This document shows positions 32,663 to 43,447 of a stretch of DNA of 64,000 bases, in pieces. Position 1 is the first letter of the stretch. The number at the start of each line of letters is the position of its first letter. Source of the stretch: Paramacrobiotus metropolitanus (Eukaryota; Tardigrada; Eutardigrada; Parachela; Macrobiotidae); the NCBI RefSeq assembly GCF_019649055.1, contig NW_026570514.1, positions 1 to 64,000 of the forward strand, in the 5' to 3' direction. The notes under the pieces are model-generated. The model had not been told where the DNA came from, searched no databases, and saw only the letters and a program-made list of their open reading frames with translations. Position numbers and translations under genes: made by a program.

Positions 32663-33981
32663 ATAGTTGACAGGAAAGTTCAACACCTGAAACTGCTGAC
32701 GCACGTATTCAATGCTTGCAAAGCATGTAAAAGAACAATCAGAATACACAGGCATCAGTTCAATTAAAATGCTGTAGAAACTGGTAGCATGCAGTTCGGT
32801 TAACATGGAAAACAATTGGTCTTCCGTCGGTCCAACGATGTCCTTCGAGCGCGCAGCATGGACGGCTTCCATAGCCAGGTAAGCCCGGAAGTCGTTCCAA
32901 AACTCCTGCGGCAGCGCTAAAAAATGAAGAAATAATTTAGTTAGTTATTGCCGTTGAAGCCAATATAAAAATACATTGTACCATAAAAAATTAGATTCAG
33001 TGAACATTGAACGTGAAAATATAAACATCGAACTGAACAGAAATAAATTTTGATGAACACTGAACTTTAATGAACATTGAACTTTATGAACGTTGAACTG
33101 AACTTGTTGAACAATAAACTGAACTTGAATGAACTTGTGACCTTACGTTTGATCCCATGGGAGAATCCCGGGAAGAGCTGCGGGAGGAGCTCGTACCAGT
33201 TCTTGCCCCGGATGCGCTGGAGGGTAGTCTGGCTGATCTTGGGAGTGGCTACGCTGCGATGGTTGTCGCCCACGCGCGAAATCCGCAGCTGCAGGTGCTT
33301 GCCAGAGATCCAGGCGGCGTGCAATGTGAGAGAGAACTCTTTTCGAAACGACGGGCTGGCTAGCTCTCCCCTCTGGACAGGTGACAACGGACTGCGGCTC
33401 AGGGCTTCGCACTCGGCGGAGAGGAGAAAGCGCAGCACTGCACGCAGCTCGCCCATGGTGGTGGCACAGCCGGCCCTCTCCTTCCCACGGCAGGTATGCA
33501 AGGTCGCGAACTGCGGGATGCCATTCTCACGGGTGATTTTGACCGTCAACGCTCCGGCTTGCGCCAAAGTCACAGTATCCACGTTGGCGAACATCGAAAC
33601 CGGGCCGCCAGGTCGGACTTGGAGGAACTCGTGAAGCGATGCTTGTTCACCGAGCGAAAGTGGGGATAGGTTCATCGGAGGCGCTGGGTCGAACGCTGGC
33701 ACCAGTTGGCATGGCGGTTGAAACAGGGCGGTATTGTTGTCCGGCACATGGATAAGAACGGGAACAGGATCCTTCGGCGGCGGCGGGGAGATCGCCTCGT
33801 AATGAGGCAGGAACTGCTCTTTCTGTGTGTCGGGATCCACAAATCCCTCGCGTACTGCGGGAACTACACCAGCTTCCCGCAAAATCTCATCCACGATGTC
33901 AAATTCGGCGTTAAAGGACGCCAAACTATCGTGGAAATTACGGCCCCAGGCCTCCCAATCCATGGAGAAAGGTACTGACAT
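32651..33981 (-). CDS. Unknown 366-aa protein, two exons
   Basis: Exons 33981-33147 and 32916-32651 with a 230-nt GT-AG intron (donor AAAC|GTAAGG, acceptor TTTTTTAG|CGCTG) in phase 1. The N-terminal ~100 residues are acidic and proline-rich (ISPPPPKDPVPV). The middle is mixed alpha/beta (MGELRAVLRFLL, LTLHAAWISGKHLQLRISRV) and the last exon helical (FWNDFRAYLAMEAVHAARS). No catalytic motif, signal peptide or membrane segment. The open frames are intact. Three 16-bp boxes precede the start, so it may be co-regulated with the viral polymerase. I do not recognise the family. Confidence 0.6.
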
Positions 33982-34110
33982 TTTAGAATTAGTACAAACA
34001 ATAAATCGTGCAAGTCAAATATTACAAGTTTGTAATAACAGAACTACAGTTAACACTAAAGATCGAATTCAGTGAATAAATCAGCAACTGATTTTGCAGG
34101 TTGCAACAAT

Positions 34111-34166
34111 CGTATACGCTAGCAACTGGCTGGGTAGACTAGCAACAGATTGTGTAAGTTAGCTAC
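34111..34166 (-). promoter_or_regulatory. Three box copies upstream of the 366-aa gene
   Basis: On the minus strand GTAGCTAACTTACACA (34166-34151), GTTGCTAGTCTACCCA (34146-34131) and GTTGCTAGCGTATACG (34126-34111) lie at a 20-bp period, 130-185 bp upstream of the ATG at 33981. Confidence 0.6.
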
Positions 34167-34349
34167 GGAGCGTTGCTGTGGTAACGTTAAGATTGTATGC
34201 AAATACTTGTAAAAGTAAACTGAACTAATGTATGTGCGAGCACCTAATAATCCGTCAAACGTTAATTGACACCGCCGTCGACTGATTTTAATAATTTCAT
34301 TCAACAATGCTAGAAAAATAACACAAGTAGCGGAAAAACAACAAACAAA

Positions 34350-35266
34350 TTACATTTCCAAATCCGCAGAATCCTCGGAGCACGAGTTGCTCACATGATC
34401 CATTTCCCAATCCGGATCTACGAATAAAAAGAATTAAAAGCAAATTAAAAATAATTCAGCTCAAAAATCAAGTTTACCTTCTTCCAGCGCCTTGACGGCG
34501 GCTGCCATTTCTTCAGAATCTTGGTGGATTCTTCTTCGAATTCTAGTTAAAAAATATAACTGATAAATAAAAAGGAAACGAAAGACGATTAGATAGTAAT
34601 TAATAACATTAATTAAAATAATTACCAGTATCGGAAACATATAATTCCGATTCCTCATCGCTGCTGGAATCCTCCTGGACGAGGTGTCCGGTAACCTCGA
34701 TCTGGGTGCTGGGAAACAGCAGCTCCAATGCTTCCTGACAGGACGAGGAACGCGTAATCGGGTTAAACCCGACATCCAACAGCTCTAAAGGCAAGTTTCG
34801 GATCGGTCGGAAGTCATCCGCCGACTCAAACAGGTTGTCCGCAAGGTGAAGCTGCCGGAGGGAGTGACAGTCACGGAGGGCCTCCAAGGCCGATCCGGAA
34901 AGAGCGTTGCCCTCCAGGTACAGCGACTGCAGTGTCGCTTTACCGGGGAGATTGGCCAGCGATGTAAGGCCACACTTGGCCGCAGTGATGGATCTATAAA
35001 TTTGCTTTTAATTTATTTACGTATTTTTTAAGTTTAAAATTTTTACCGAATTATTTGAGTTTTTTTAAAATTAATAATGTGAATAAAACTCACTGGATGT
35101 TGGTGAACTGGGCAAGCAATGGCGTTGCTGGGATTTCAAACATCTTAAAATGATCAAAATACAATGTGGACGTCGTCGGCGCCAGGGTCTGCAGGTATGC
35201 CTCCACCTGGGCGGTGGCATCTTGGAAATTAACGGCAGGAGCGGGATGGTCGGCGTTATTATCCAT
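34350..35266 (-). CDS. ANP32-like leucine-rich-repeat acidic protein
   Basis: Exons 35266-35094, 34993-34626, 34519-34478, 34417-34350; 216 aa. The second acceptor choice at 34519 is set by the acidic frame that follows (DSEEMAAAVKALEE). Leucine-rich repeats are evident: LTSLANLPGKATLQSLYLEGN, then CHSLRQLHLADN, then LPLELLDVGFNPI and an LRR cap (CQEALELLFPSTQIEV). The end is acidic (EDSSSDEESEL, CSEDSADLEM). This is the layout of ANP32/pp32 nuclear phosphoproteins, which act in histone chaperoning, mRNA export and phosphatase inhibition. It is shorter than usual in the acid tail. One 16-bp box lies upstream. It could be a host gene or captured cargo. Confidence 0.7.
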
Positions 35267-35386
35267 GGTAACACAATACAGCAATAAATGTAAAAGAGCA
35301 AAGTAAAATACGCGGAACGAAGCTAGTGAGATTGAATGTTGAATTTTGCTACAGCATCTTTATATTGCGAGTAAACGAGTACAAAT

Positions 35387-35402
35387 TGTGTCGCTTAGCC
35401 AC
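35387..35402 (-). promoter_or_regulatory. Box upstream of the ANP32-like gene
   Basis: GTGGCTAAGCGACACA on the minus strand, 15 of 16 identical to the first unit of the 27665 array (GTGGCTAAGCGACACG), 121-136 bp upstream of the ATG at 35266. Confidence 0.65.
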
Positions 35403-35899
35403 TAAACCAATAAGGATTTTCTAATTTATTAATATAATATTGATTTGTCGAATGCGGCGCTCTCCACAATAGCGTACTACGCCTATTCCATTTTAATTGA
35501 GCATTTACAGTTGTGGTGCACTACAGTAGTTGGTTAAGAATATTTTAGCACAGATCATAGGAAAATCGTTGCAGAGCAGACGCTCACATCCATCCGCTCT
35601 AGGAACACATGCTCTAATAACCATTAGACATGTCGATGCAAAAGGAAATACATACGGACGCTGAGAAAAAATTGCCTGATAGCAATAAAGTAGAAAAGCA
35701 CAGAGGCACAAAGACGAGGAACGTATACGAAACCGGCTGTCCATAATCCCAGCATAAACTGCCGATCAACATTAACACACTTTCAGCAGCCCGGGCACTT
35801 TGTAATAGTACATCTATTGGGCAGCGCAACTGAATGGCCACATCTTCCAGAATCTTTTCTTCCATGCTAACACCCTTGCCGGAAGTCAGTGGCTGTACG

Positions 35900-36440
35900 C
35901 GGCAGACTTTTCGGCACTCTACCAGGTCCGCAGTAAACTCCTGAATCTCTTCCAGGACCGGCTGAGGATGATTGTGGAACAGCGCGAAATCAGTTTCATG
36001 GACAAACGACGTAATCATGGATGGGCGCGGCACACCGTTGAATGTCGATGAGGCATCACATGTGAAAGCGCCAAATCCTCAAAGATCAGCCATTATCCCA
36101 TTGACATCTCGGGCGACCAGCAGGATTTGACAATGCAGTCGATTCCGTCGCACGTCTATCCCCATAATGCTGGACTTAAACATCCTCTTACGGCACGTGG
36201 AACGACGAAAATTTAGCTTCCATCGTAGCATGATCGTACATGCGGTTAAGAAGCCATAGACGCCGTGATTGATGTAATACATAAACATGATGGCTTCCTC
36301 ATCCGATGTCTGTAAGGACAGATTAACGGAAATAGTCTACGGAGTTGTGATGGGTGTCCTGTAGTAGTTATACCGGTTGCGTATCGATCACACGCTTAGC
36401 GATAATGTGGACAGCCCACTTAAGTGCGGAAGGGCTTCGT
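35900..36440 (-). pseudogene. Ornithine decarboxylase / antizyme-inhibitor-like C-terminal fragment
   Basis: Reading downwards from 36440: LKWAVHIIAKRVIDTQPV, as in the ODC strand before its acidic loop, then after a likely splice acceptor MFMYYINHGVYGF (ODC: MYYVNDGVYGSF), SSIMGIDVRRNRL and GFGAFTCDASSTFNGVPRP (ODC: GAYTxAxxSxFNG). These lie in different frames, with a stop after MADL, so it is broken. ODC makes putrescine from ornithine. The catalytic Cys segment (WGPTCD) is changed to MGIDVR, as in inactive homologues. An open frame of 139 codons continues to 35614 without a recognised match. Confidence 0.6.
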
Positions 36441-36449
36441 GGCATCGGG

Positions 36450-37956
36450 GCACCACGGATCCATAAAATATCGGAAGATCTTGGACATGTGCTGCACCAT
36501 CTCCTATTTCGTCAAACAATCTTTGTCGGTCCAGTGGTACACACCGCGAATCTCTTCACCCTGTTCAAAACATAAACGTATTTCCGGTTCACAAGGTGAA
36601 ATACAAATTTGTAAGCCGGTAACAACTAACAACCGATTTTATACTCGTTTTCACCTCATTCGTTATTGATAATTCCGAAAATTATATAGTACACGATTTA
36701 CTTCTAATAAATACGCTTAATACGCCTATCCAATTTTGATTATCCCCCTGTACTACTAATTATAGCTCCCCACGACTTCGGCGTTTACTGTAATTTTAGC
36801 GTAGCCAGGAGAAGCAACGCTTTAGCGATATCAGCGACCTGCGTAGGATAGCGACGCTCGTAATGGGACATGACAGCTGGCTTCCCGGTTCGCCTTTCCA
36901 ACAGCTTCTCAAACAACACAGTCACCGTGCTCTCCGACAACTTCTCACCGGGTCCGTACAAAACAGGCACTCGCAAAATCACAGCATCTGCATAAAATGT
37001 CAGCGTCAAATCGACGTTCCTCTGCTGCGAAAATTATAGCTCATCTCTGTACAAAGTAGTACAGACGAAAGAAAGATACTTTTATACTGAAAACAAAAAA
37101 TATATATGCGAGTACATACAGTACAGTAGGTGTAAAAAAACGAATAATACGAATATGCAAAACAAACAAAATTGAACAAAAAGCCGTGCAGGCACAAAAA
37201 GAACCAAGAACAACAAAAAAAACAGCCCTTTTAAAAGACCGACCAACAGCAAAAAAATACTAAAGCTATCAGTTTAACATCAATAAATAAAAAAGTTAGA
37301 ACGGAATTAATCAGAAAATCGCCGTTAAACTTACCTGGATAAACTGAAACGGTAGCTCCTTCGCCGGCCAGTGTTCTTTCTCCGTACTTGTTAATGGGAT
37401 GTGGGGTAGCGTCTTCCGTGTAAGGGGTGCATTACCGTCACAGACGTAGTCGTGCTGATGTAGAGGAGAAAAGCGCCCACTTTCTCTAACGCACACACAT
37501 CACGCACCTGTGATGAATCGCATCAAACGAACGCAGATAACTGCATAGACATACTGGCACACTGGCTCAGATGCTGCGTGGACTGCACATTGAGCTGGAA
37601 GGTCTCGGCCGGCTGCTGATCCATGGCATCGAGACTGCGCTCCGCTACACAGACAATGACGTTCGGCTGCAAAACCCCAGCGTCGCACGTTTAATTCACC
37701 AACAGAACAGACAGTTCGCTCACACTCGTGAGAAGCAGTACGTTCACGGAGCAGACCTTCAAATCATCGATCCGCTTTTCGATGGCAATGGGATCGCAGA
37801 GATACCAGCCTTGACCAGATGGGGATGTCGATCAGCACTGGAAAAGGCCAGCCCGGTGCGTTGCCAACCCACCGCGATGAACGCTTCCAGAACGGCGCGA
37901 CCCAGTAAACCGGAGGACATAGTGATGAGGACGCGCTTGCTGAAGTTAGTGGCCAT
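36450..37956 (-). pseudogene. MAT2B-like (methionine adenosyltransferase beta subunit) pseudogene
   Basis: Short-chain-reductase-like regulatory subunit of S-adenosylmethionine synthetase. It begins at ATG 37956 with RVLITMSSGLLGRAVLEAF (the Rossmann glycine motif altered at TMSSG). Pieces follow in several frames: NVIVCVAERSLDAM (~37650), DYVCDGNAPL (~37440), YGERTLAGEG (~37370), LRVPVLYGPGEKLSESTVTVLFEK (~36970) and VYHWTDKDCLTK-stop-EMVQHMSKIF (~36530). The in-frame TAG at ~36512 and several frameshifts show loss of function. Its 3' end runs directly into the ODC-like fragment. Confidence 0.65.
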
Positions 37957-38049
37957 CGCTTCAGCGAAGCAGACACTGCACACAAAGAAGTCCAAACGGC
38001 ACGGAAAATAGAACTACTCGTAATACAAATGCACGTTTGCAGCAAACAT

Positions 38050-39060
38050 CTGCAAAATTCTTGCTGCAGTCCTGTAAAATCATTACGACCGCAAAGTGTT
38101 TCGCGTTTACTTACAGTAATGCTTTCCAGTTACGTACATGCGGTGTGCGTGTGCGTGCGGTAGCTCATGCGACACGCTCAAATTCGTAGCAATTATTCTT
38201 TTCGAAAGCAGCCTTACTTATCGTTAATATGACTACAGAGACGTACCTAATCATATTTTGTGGACAAAGCTCAAAAAATTCACTAATGTACGCTGCATTA
38301 AAAATACATACACGGTACAACTAAAGTATTTGTGTTCTAATAAAAAGTTTGTTACTTCACCAACTACAATATAATAAGATTCATCATCTTTAAATCAGCT
38401 CGCGCTAACTGCGGTAACCAAATTCGCAAACCATTTAACTGGATTTCATGATTAACAAAAAACATAACCGCTTGCACACAACATAAGAATCTAATGATTC
38501 ACTACGAAATTAAAGCCAGAAAACTATTTATCCATTTTTCCCCCAGATAATAGGGAAAACCACACTATTTGCAAATGGAAAGCACAAAACAATATCTTAT
38601 GACAACTAAGGCGCGTTTCCTATCACACAAACCCAAAGTTCTAGGTTTTAATGGCTAAAAGCGGTTTGGCTTGCATGATGATCTGGGAAGAGTAATGCGG
38701 ACTTGTAAAGAGTAAAGTTGTAAAATGCACGTGCTTGCTGGCGGCAGATGTGTATCATCACCCGACCGAATGGTCACCGACGAGAGCGGCGCGAACCCAG
38801 CTTCAATGACCGGCATGGCCGAACTTCCCGACCAGAAATACAACTGAAATAAATTAACGTGTTAACAACAAAAAGCTCGGGTAAAGAATTATCGCAGTAT
38901 ATTGAACTCGATGTGTACATGCGTGTGCATGAAGACTGCAAATTTTATACTGAAAATTTGACAAAATTTCCCTTTTATTTTTCTTTTAATTTCTATCACA
39001 TAAAATGACTTTTCCAGCCTAACTGCTATTAAAAATTTAGGAATAATTAACAAGTGGTCT
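38050..39060. other. Intergenic apart from the HECT fragment
   Basis: AT-rich sequence without a convincing gene. GGTAGCTCATGCGACAC at about 38158-38174 weakly resembles the 16-bp box with a one-base gap. Confidence 0.4.
38640..38846 (-). pseudogene. HECT ubiquitin-ligase C-terminal fragment (UBR5-like)
   Basis: After a splice-acceptor-like TTATTTCAG (ending at 38847) the frame reads [17 protein letters not shown], then [22 protein letters not shown]. This is the end of a HECT C-lobe with the catalytic Cys in TC; the YFW and TIRxxDD..LP wording is closest to UBR5/hyd. A one-base shift after QLY and an early stop remove the last residues. No other exon of such a gene is seen within the next kilobase, so it is a fragment. 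Confidence 0.55.
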
Positions 39061-39064
39061 TACA

Positions 39065-39517
39065 TTAATTTTCTTCCTCATCTGTGTCCATCGCGTCCTC
39101 TCCGTCACTGCCCAAGCCCGAATCGGCGTCACTTTCGGCGGCCGGTTCTTCTTCCGCCTGCTCTGGCATCCCGTCCTCGCCCTCTGGGGCATCCCACCAT
39201 CCACCCGCCGGAGCCGGCTGACTATCATCCGCTCCCCATCCGCCAGCGTTCCCATTCATCGGCGCTTCCTCCACAACGACGGGTGGCCATTCCGGGCCCC
39301 AATCCTCCACAGCAGCCCCACCACCGAAGCCGGCCGCATTGACCGGCGCGGCCGCTTGCACCACATTCTGCATAGCAGCAGGCGCAGCAGGCGCAGCGTC
39401 AAGCTGCTCCTGCAAATCCAACTGAAAGTATTCGAGCTGCATAAGATCGTCCCGTCGGAAATATAGCAGCTCTATGACGCGGCGCTCAAAGTCGTCCTGC
39501 GGCACGAAGGGTTCCAT
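39065..39517 (-). CDS. Unknown acidic Ala/Gly/Trp-rich protein
   Basis: 150 aa with an ATG start. The first ~45 residues (DDFERRVIELLYFRRDDLMQLEYFQL) are probably helical. The rest is low-complexity with Ala-Pro, repeated W in acidic surroundings (EDWGPEWPP, AGGWWDAPEGED) and an Asp/Glu-rich end. W-rich GW-like spacing might bind partners, but this is speculation. No box was found upstream. Could be a transcription-regulator-like host or accessory gene. Confidence 0.45.
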   Translation of the reverse strand: MEPFVPQDDFERRVIELLYFRRDDLMQLEYFQLDLQEQLDAAPAAPAAMQNVVQAAAPVNAAGFGGGAAVEDWGPEWPPVVVEEAPMNGNAGGWGADDSQPAPAGGWWDAPEGEDGMPEQAEEEPAAESDADSGLGSDGEDAMDTDEEEN

Positions 39518-39830
39518 TTTACCGTCGTGCGACGTTTTCAGGTTTTCTTAGGTTTTCTTAGGTTTCGAATTTCTTTAGACCAGTAACTATTTTGAGAAAT
39601 CCAACAGGAAAAACACGAAGAACAGCGGTAAACAGAAACGCAGTATAAACAGAATTCAAGGATAAATACTCAGCCAGTTAATTTGTGACCGAGCTGTAAC
39701 AAAGAGTCGTGCACCGGGCACGATTTTTTTCATTGTTTAACAGTTGCTCTACTTTTACCTCATGGCATTGGGTAAACGAATGCAAGCACACACCTACGAC
39801 ATTTTTAATTTTATTCTAATTGGTTCACAG

Positions 39831-40340
39831 TCAATTCCCGCCACTGAGTGCGAACAACAAATGTACGGCTTCAAGCCGACAATCATGGCATTCAGTAGAA
39901 ATAACCGAGACTGACTTTTCTATAAATCCCACAAATTTTCCACAGCGTTCACATTTCAACTGGTTAACATTTTTCACATCAATAGCACGCGAAACTAACA
40001 CTGCTTTTCCCTGCGGAAGTGGGGGCGTACTTGATCCAGTTGATGGAGGTATTGTAGAATTCCATGCAGGTTGAACTGCTGTCGCCGGTGCAGCCGCCAT
40101 GGGGTTCGTAAGATTACGCTTCACCATAGGAACAACGGCTTTCAGGCGGGGCTCCCGCGGTTTTCTTTTTGGTGGGCAGTTACTGCGCTGATGGCGTGGA
40201 AGTGCTTGCTGAAGCATTTCGGTGCGGCAGTTCTCACAGGTCACGCGGTTCTTGTTATTATGAACTTCTTTGATATGGCGTTGCATATCATCTCTACGTG
40301 CAATAATTTTTCCACACTGTTTACAATGAAATTTAACCAT
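39831..40340 (-). CDS. C2H2 zinc-finger protein
   Basis: 169 aa from the ATG at 40340. The N-terminus is a classic C2H2 finger (FHCKQCGKIIARRDDMQRHIKEVH), a second finger-like unit follows (CENCRTEM...H-x4-C), then a basic linker (PPKRKPREPR). A C-terminal cluster CERCGKF...CHDC is a possible C4 zinc site. Likely nucleic-acid binding. A 16-bp box lies 122-137 bp upstream, as for the ANP32-like gene. Confidence 0.65.
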   Translation of the reverse strand: MVKFHCKQCGKIIARRDDMQRHIKEVHNNKNRVTCENCRTEMLQQALPRHQRSNCPPKRKPREPRLKAVVPMVKRNLTNPMAAAPATAVQPAWNSTIPPSTGSSTPPLPQGKAVLVSRAIDVKNVNQLKCERCGKFVGFIEKSVSVISTECHDCRLEAVHLLFALSGGN

Positions 40341-40461
40341 GGTCACAAGTGTTAATTTTAAGGATACAAGTCGAAAATAGAAAATGCTGTTTTGAAATAC
40401 GGTGATCTGGAAACTGAAGAAGAGCAAGAGTGGAATGTTTGCACTCGGTACCAGTGGTGCC

Positions 40462-40477
40462 GGGGTACGTTAGCCAC
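40462..40477 (-). promoter_or_regulatory. Box upstream of the C2H2 gene
   Basis: GTGGCTAACGTACCCC on the minus strand, 13-14 of 16 identical to the unit at 27729 (GTGGCTAACGTACGCA). Confidence 0.6.
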
Positions 40478-41960
40478 TAGGCCAATTACGTAATTTTGAA
40501 TTTTGAATTTTAATATTCTATTGTTGTGCTTGGGGGCGGGGCTTATCCGCAACCAGCCAATCACGATTTTTCTTTCCGAATTATCGAAATTATTTTTCCC
40601 ACGCTGGAAATTCATTTTTTTAATTCGATTTTCTGTTTATTAATAGAATTATTAATTCTAATTTTTTAAAAAGTTGGCTGAAACAGCCGATCCTGCTGCT
40701 CGCATGGTTTCCGAAATGAATGGTTTCCGAAATGAATGGACACCATTTCAATACTGGGTCGAGCCGAAAACATCGTTTGTGAAAAACTGAGAAATTACTG
40801 ATTTGCGGTACCTATGTTGTGACGTCCTTTCGCTATGCCGTTCCCAGAACTCCATACGCTTCAGCTACTGGTCATTAAGTACTCAACAGCGTTTGTGCCG
40901 CATAAGTGGGCCACAAAGCAGCTAACTTTGTCAAGGGACACAACGGCTTCCTTTCCCCCCTCTGCCCCATATCTCAGTTCGGCGTGCAAGAAGAGGAGGA
41001 ATCTTTCCATGGATGGATCATATTTTTGTAACCACATGAATTTCTCGTAAGTCCACTTCGACCACCTCAAGATTGGCTGTCGTGCAAGCGGGAAAAATTA
41101 AGTCATACTTTACTTTTTTGTGGGCATTGGTGCATGTTTACTCCAACGACTGACTCGAGATGGCCTTCGGTTCTTTCTTGTACTTTTTAGGCACTGAGCA
41201 GGAGCACAATACGCCACAAAAGCACCGCGTTTTCACAAGTTTTTACGTCAACGATGATCGCTTAAAAATTTTGTGTGGTAATGGGGAATCCGTTTTTAAC
41301 TCTATGGATGGGGCCGATTAATTGGATGGAAGTTTTTCGTTGTCAAGCTTATTCGGTGGAACTGCGGAAGTAGCGAAGCGTTGTACTTGCAACTGAACTC
41401 GCCGGTCTACAAGTAGGGCATTCCATAATATAAGCAATGTTATTTGCATACTGGTAAGTATTTTAATGTTAAAATGCTAACGTTCTGCGCCAAAAATCTG
41501 ACCATTGTCTCTCTAATGTTAACTTCGGTTTTACTAGTTCATTCTTGACCACCGCTTTGATGCTGTAATGGAGGATCCTGGATACGTAATTTACCGGTTC
41601 TTATTTTTCAGCTCCTCAAATGCACATTGTTGTATTCTGGATAGCTAATGTGCACAGTTCAGAGTCTTCAGGCTTTTTCAGTGGCTCCGTACTATTTTGG
41701 CATACAGTAGTTCAAAACAGTTACTGAGTTACCAGCTTATCGTGCAGGCTCCCCATATACTGTAGAACCTATTTAAAGACATTCGAACGTACGAGCTAAT
41801 AACTTTCATTCCTAACATAGACACAGAAAACTATTTTTTTTTATTTCATTAAAAGCGGTACCATCACAGTTTTAGAAATAGTTAATCATAAATCTTTTTT
41901 ATGATTAACTCATAAACCATAAACTCATAAACTCATAGATTAACTCATAAACCATCTAGC
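40478..41960. other. Intergenic, nothing recognised
   Basis: No frame longer than ~71 codons and no recognisable protein. Near 41880-41955 there are short direct repeats of GATTAACTCATAAACCAT that reappear after the fold-back element at 42609. Confidence 0.5.
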
Positions 41961-42606
41961 GGCGCCATGACATTTGGGCCACCTGACATTTGGGCTACCT
42001 GACACTTGGGCCACCGAACATTTGGGCCACCAGTACTTTCAAAAACAGGAGAACGTAATAAAACATTCCGATACTAATGATAGCTTCTTTATTCTTACTG
42101 CACGTAAAAAATTAAATATTGGCTTATTAATAAAAGTTCTGCAACTTGCAGCATTAACAACGTACGAGTAAGTACAGTGCACAAGATTCGCTTGCAGCAT
42201 TAACAACGTACGAGTAAGTACAGTGCACAAGATTCGAAAACAAGCGTGCATTAATATTATGGAGTGTTTGTAGGCATATAAGCGGATACACATGGGCTGC
42301 ATGGGTTCGCTCATTGCACTCTGTAGCAGCACATTAAAGTAAATCGAACTCATGCACTGACGATGTGAGCAGTTGCCGTTAAATTTACTCCGCATCCTTC
42401 TGCTTATCAAACATCTTCCTGATCAGATTTCTGTTTGAATAAAATTTCAATTAATACATGGCGCTAAAAACCTAAGAAAGCTGAGAAACATAAAAATACA
42501 GGGAAAGAAAAGAGTTACAATAGACCGTAATGCCGGTGGCCCAAGTGTCAGGTGGCCAAAATGTCAGGTGGCCCAAATGTCAGGTGGCCCAAGTGGCAGG
42601 ACACCA
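41961..42606. mobile_element. Fold-back element whose ends are tandem 16-bp units
   Basis: The left end has four 16-bp units (CATTTGGGCCACCTGA and variants, starting 41971, 41987, 42003, 42019). The right end has four inverted units (GGTGGCCCAAATGTCA and variants, about 42535-42598). GGCGCCATGA at the left edge and its imperfect complement (AGGACACC) at the right extend the inverted repeat. No coding capacity. Target duplication is unclear, because both flanks carry GATTAACTCATAAA-type repeats. Confidence 0.75.
42145..42236. repeat. Perfect 46-bp tandem duplication
   Basis: Two identical 46-bp units (CTTGCAGCATTAACAACGTA...) at 42145-42190 and 42191-42236, inside the fold-back element. Likely recent slippage or an assembly artefact. 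Confidence 0.85.
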
Positions 42607-43447
42607 TCATGATTAACTCATAAATCATAAACCATTACATCTTTTTTCGAAACAGCGGCATAGTGAAACATGCATGTGCCAAAATGACGAAATTTTCCTG
42701 TATCGAAATGTTCGGACACGGTCACCTGCAAGTTACCCGCAGACGGAAACAGATCGTAGCAGTCTCGCATCACATTGTTGCCTGGGAACGTTAGTTACAG
42801 GCTCACAGCCAACTGCCTCACAGCTCTAGCATGTGAAGTAGCATACATTAGTACTTACTGTACACAACAAATCGTAGCAGTCTCGCATGTTCGGAATCGT
42901 CTCGTCCCCGCGGTTCAAGTAAGTATATAGGTACTTAGTAGCCTATTTCAGATTGCACGGTTTGTGTAAGTTTCGGCTCCGGTTCCATATGGAACCTTCG
43001 GTTCCGGGTTGTTTTACGTCCGTTCGCGACGTTAGCAGCTGTAACCTAGTGTCGTGCGGTGACGCGTAAAAACTATCTGCCTTACGCGGATGCTTGCAAC
43101 GCTCAGAAACATGAGTGAATGGCAGGCCAGCGTATGCTGCCCATGGATCTTTTTTGAGCACTCAGACCGCCGACCGTTAGCAGGGTGGTCACGTCCTCGC
43201 GCGCACTCGACTCGATTAATTTTTTTGTTGCCGTACGTGACCAAAGTGTAATAGCACAAAGATCTGAAGCAGTTTTCATCCAGCCAACGTACTGCTTATC
43301 TGATGCCGTGCGAGTCTATGTACGGAGCCTCTACCGTATGCAATCTGAAATAGGCTAGTAAGTTTGGGCAGTTTATTGATAAACGACGGCAGAGTACAAA
43401 TCAATAAACATTTACAAGTTAACCAAACAATGAAAAAAGCTTAATTA
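42607..43447. other. Intergenic
   Basis: No gene seen. AGATCGTAGCAGTCTCGCAT occurs twice (about 42749 and 42870), and GGTTCCATATGGAACC near 42980 is a perfect 16-bp palindrome. Confidence 0.4.
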
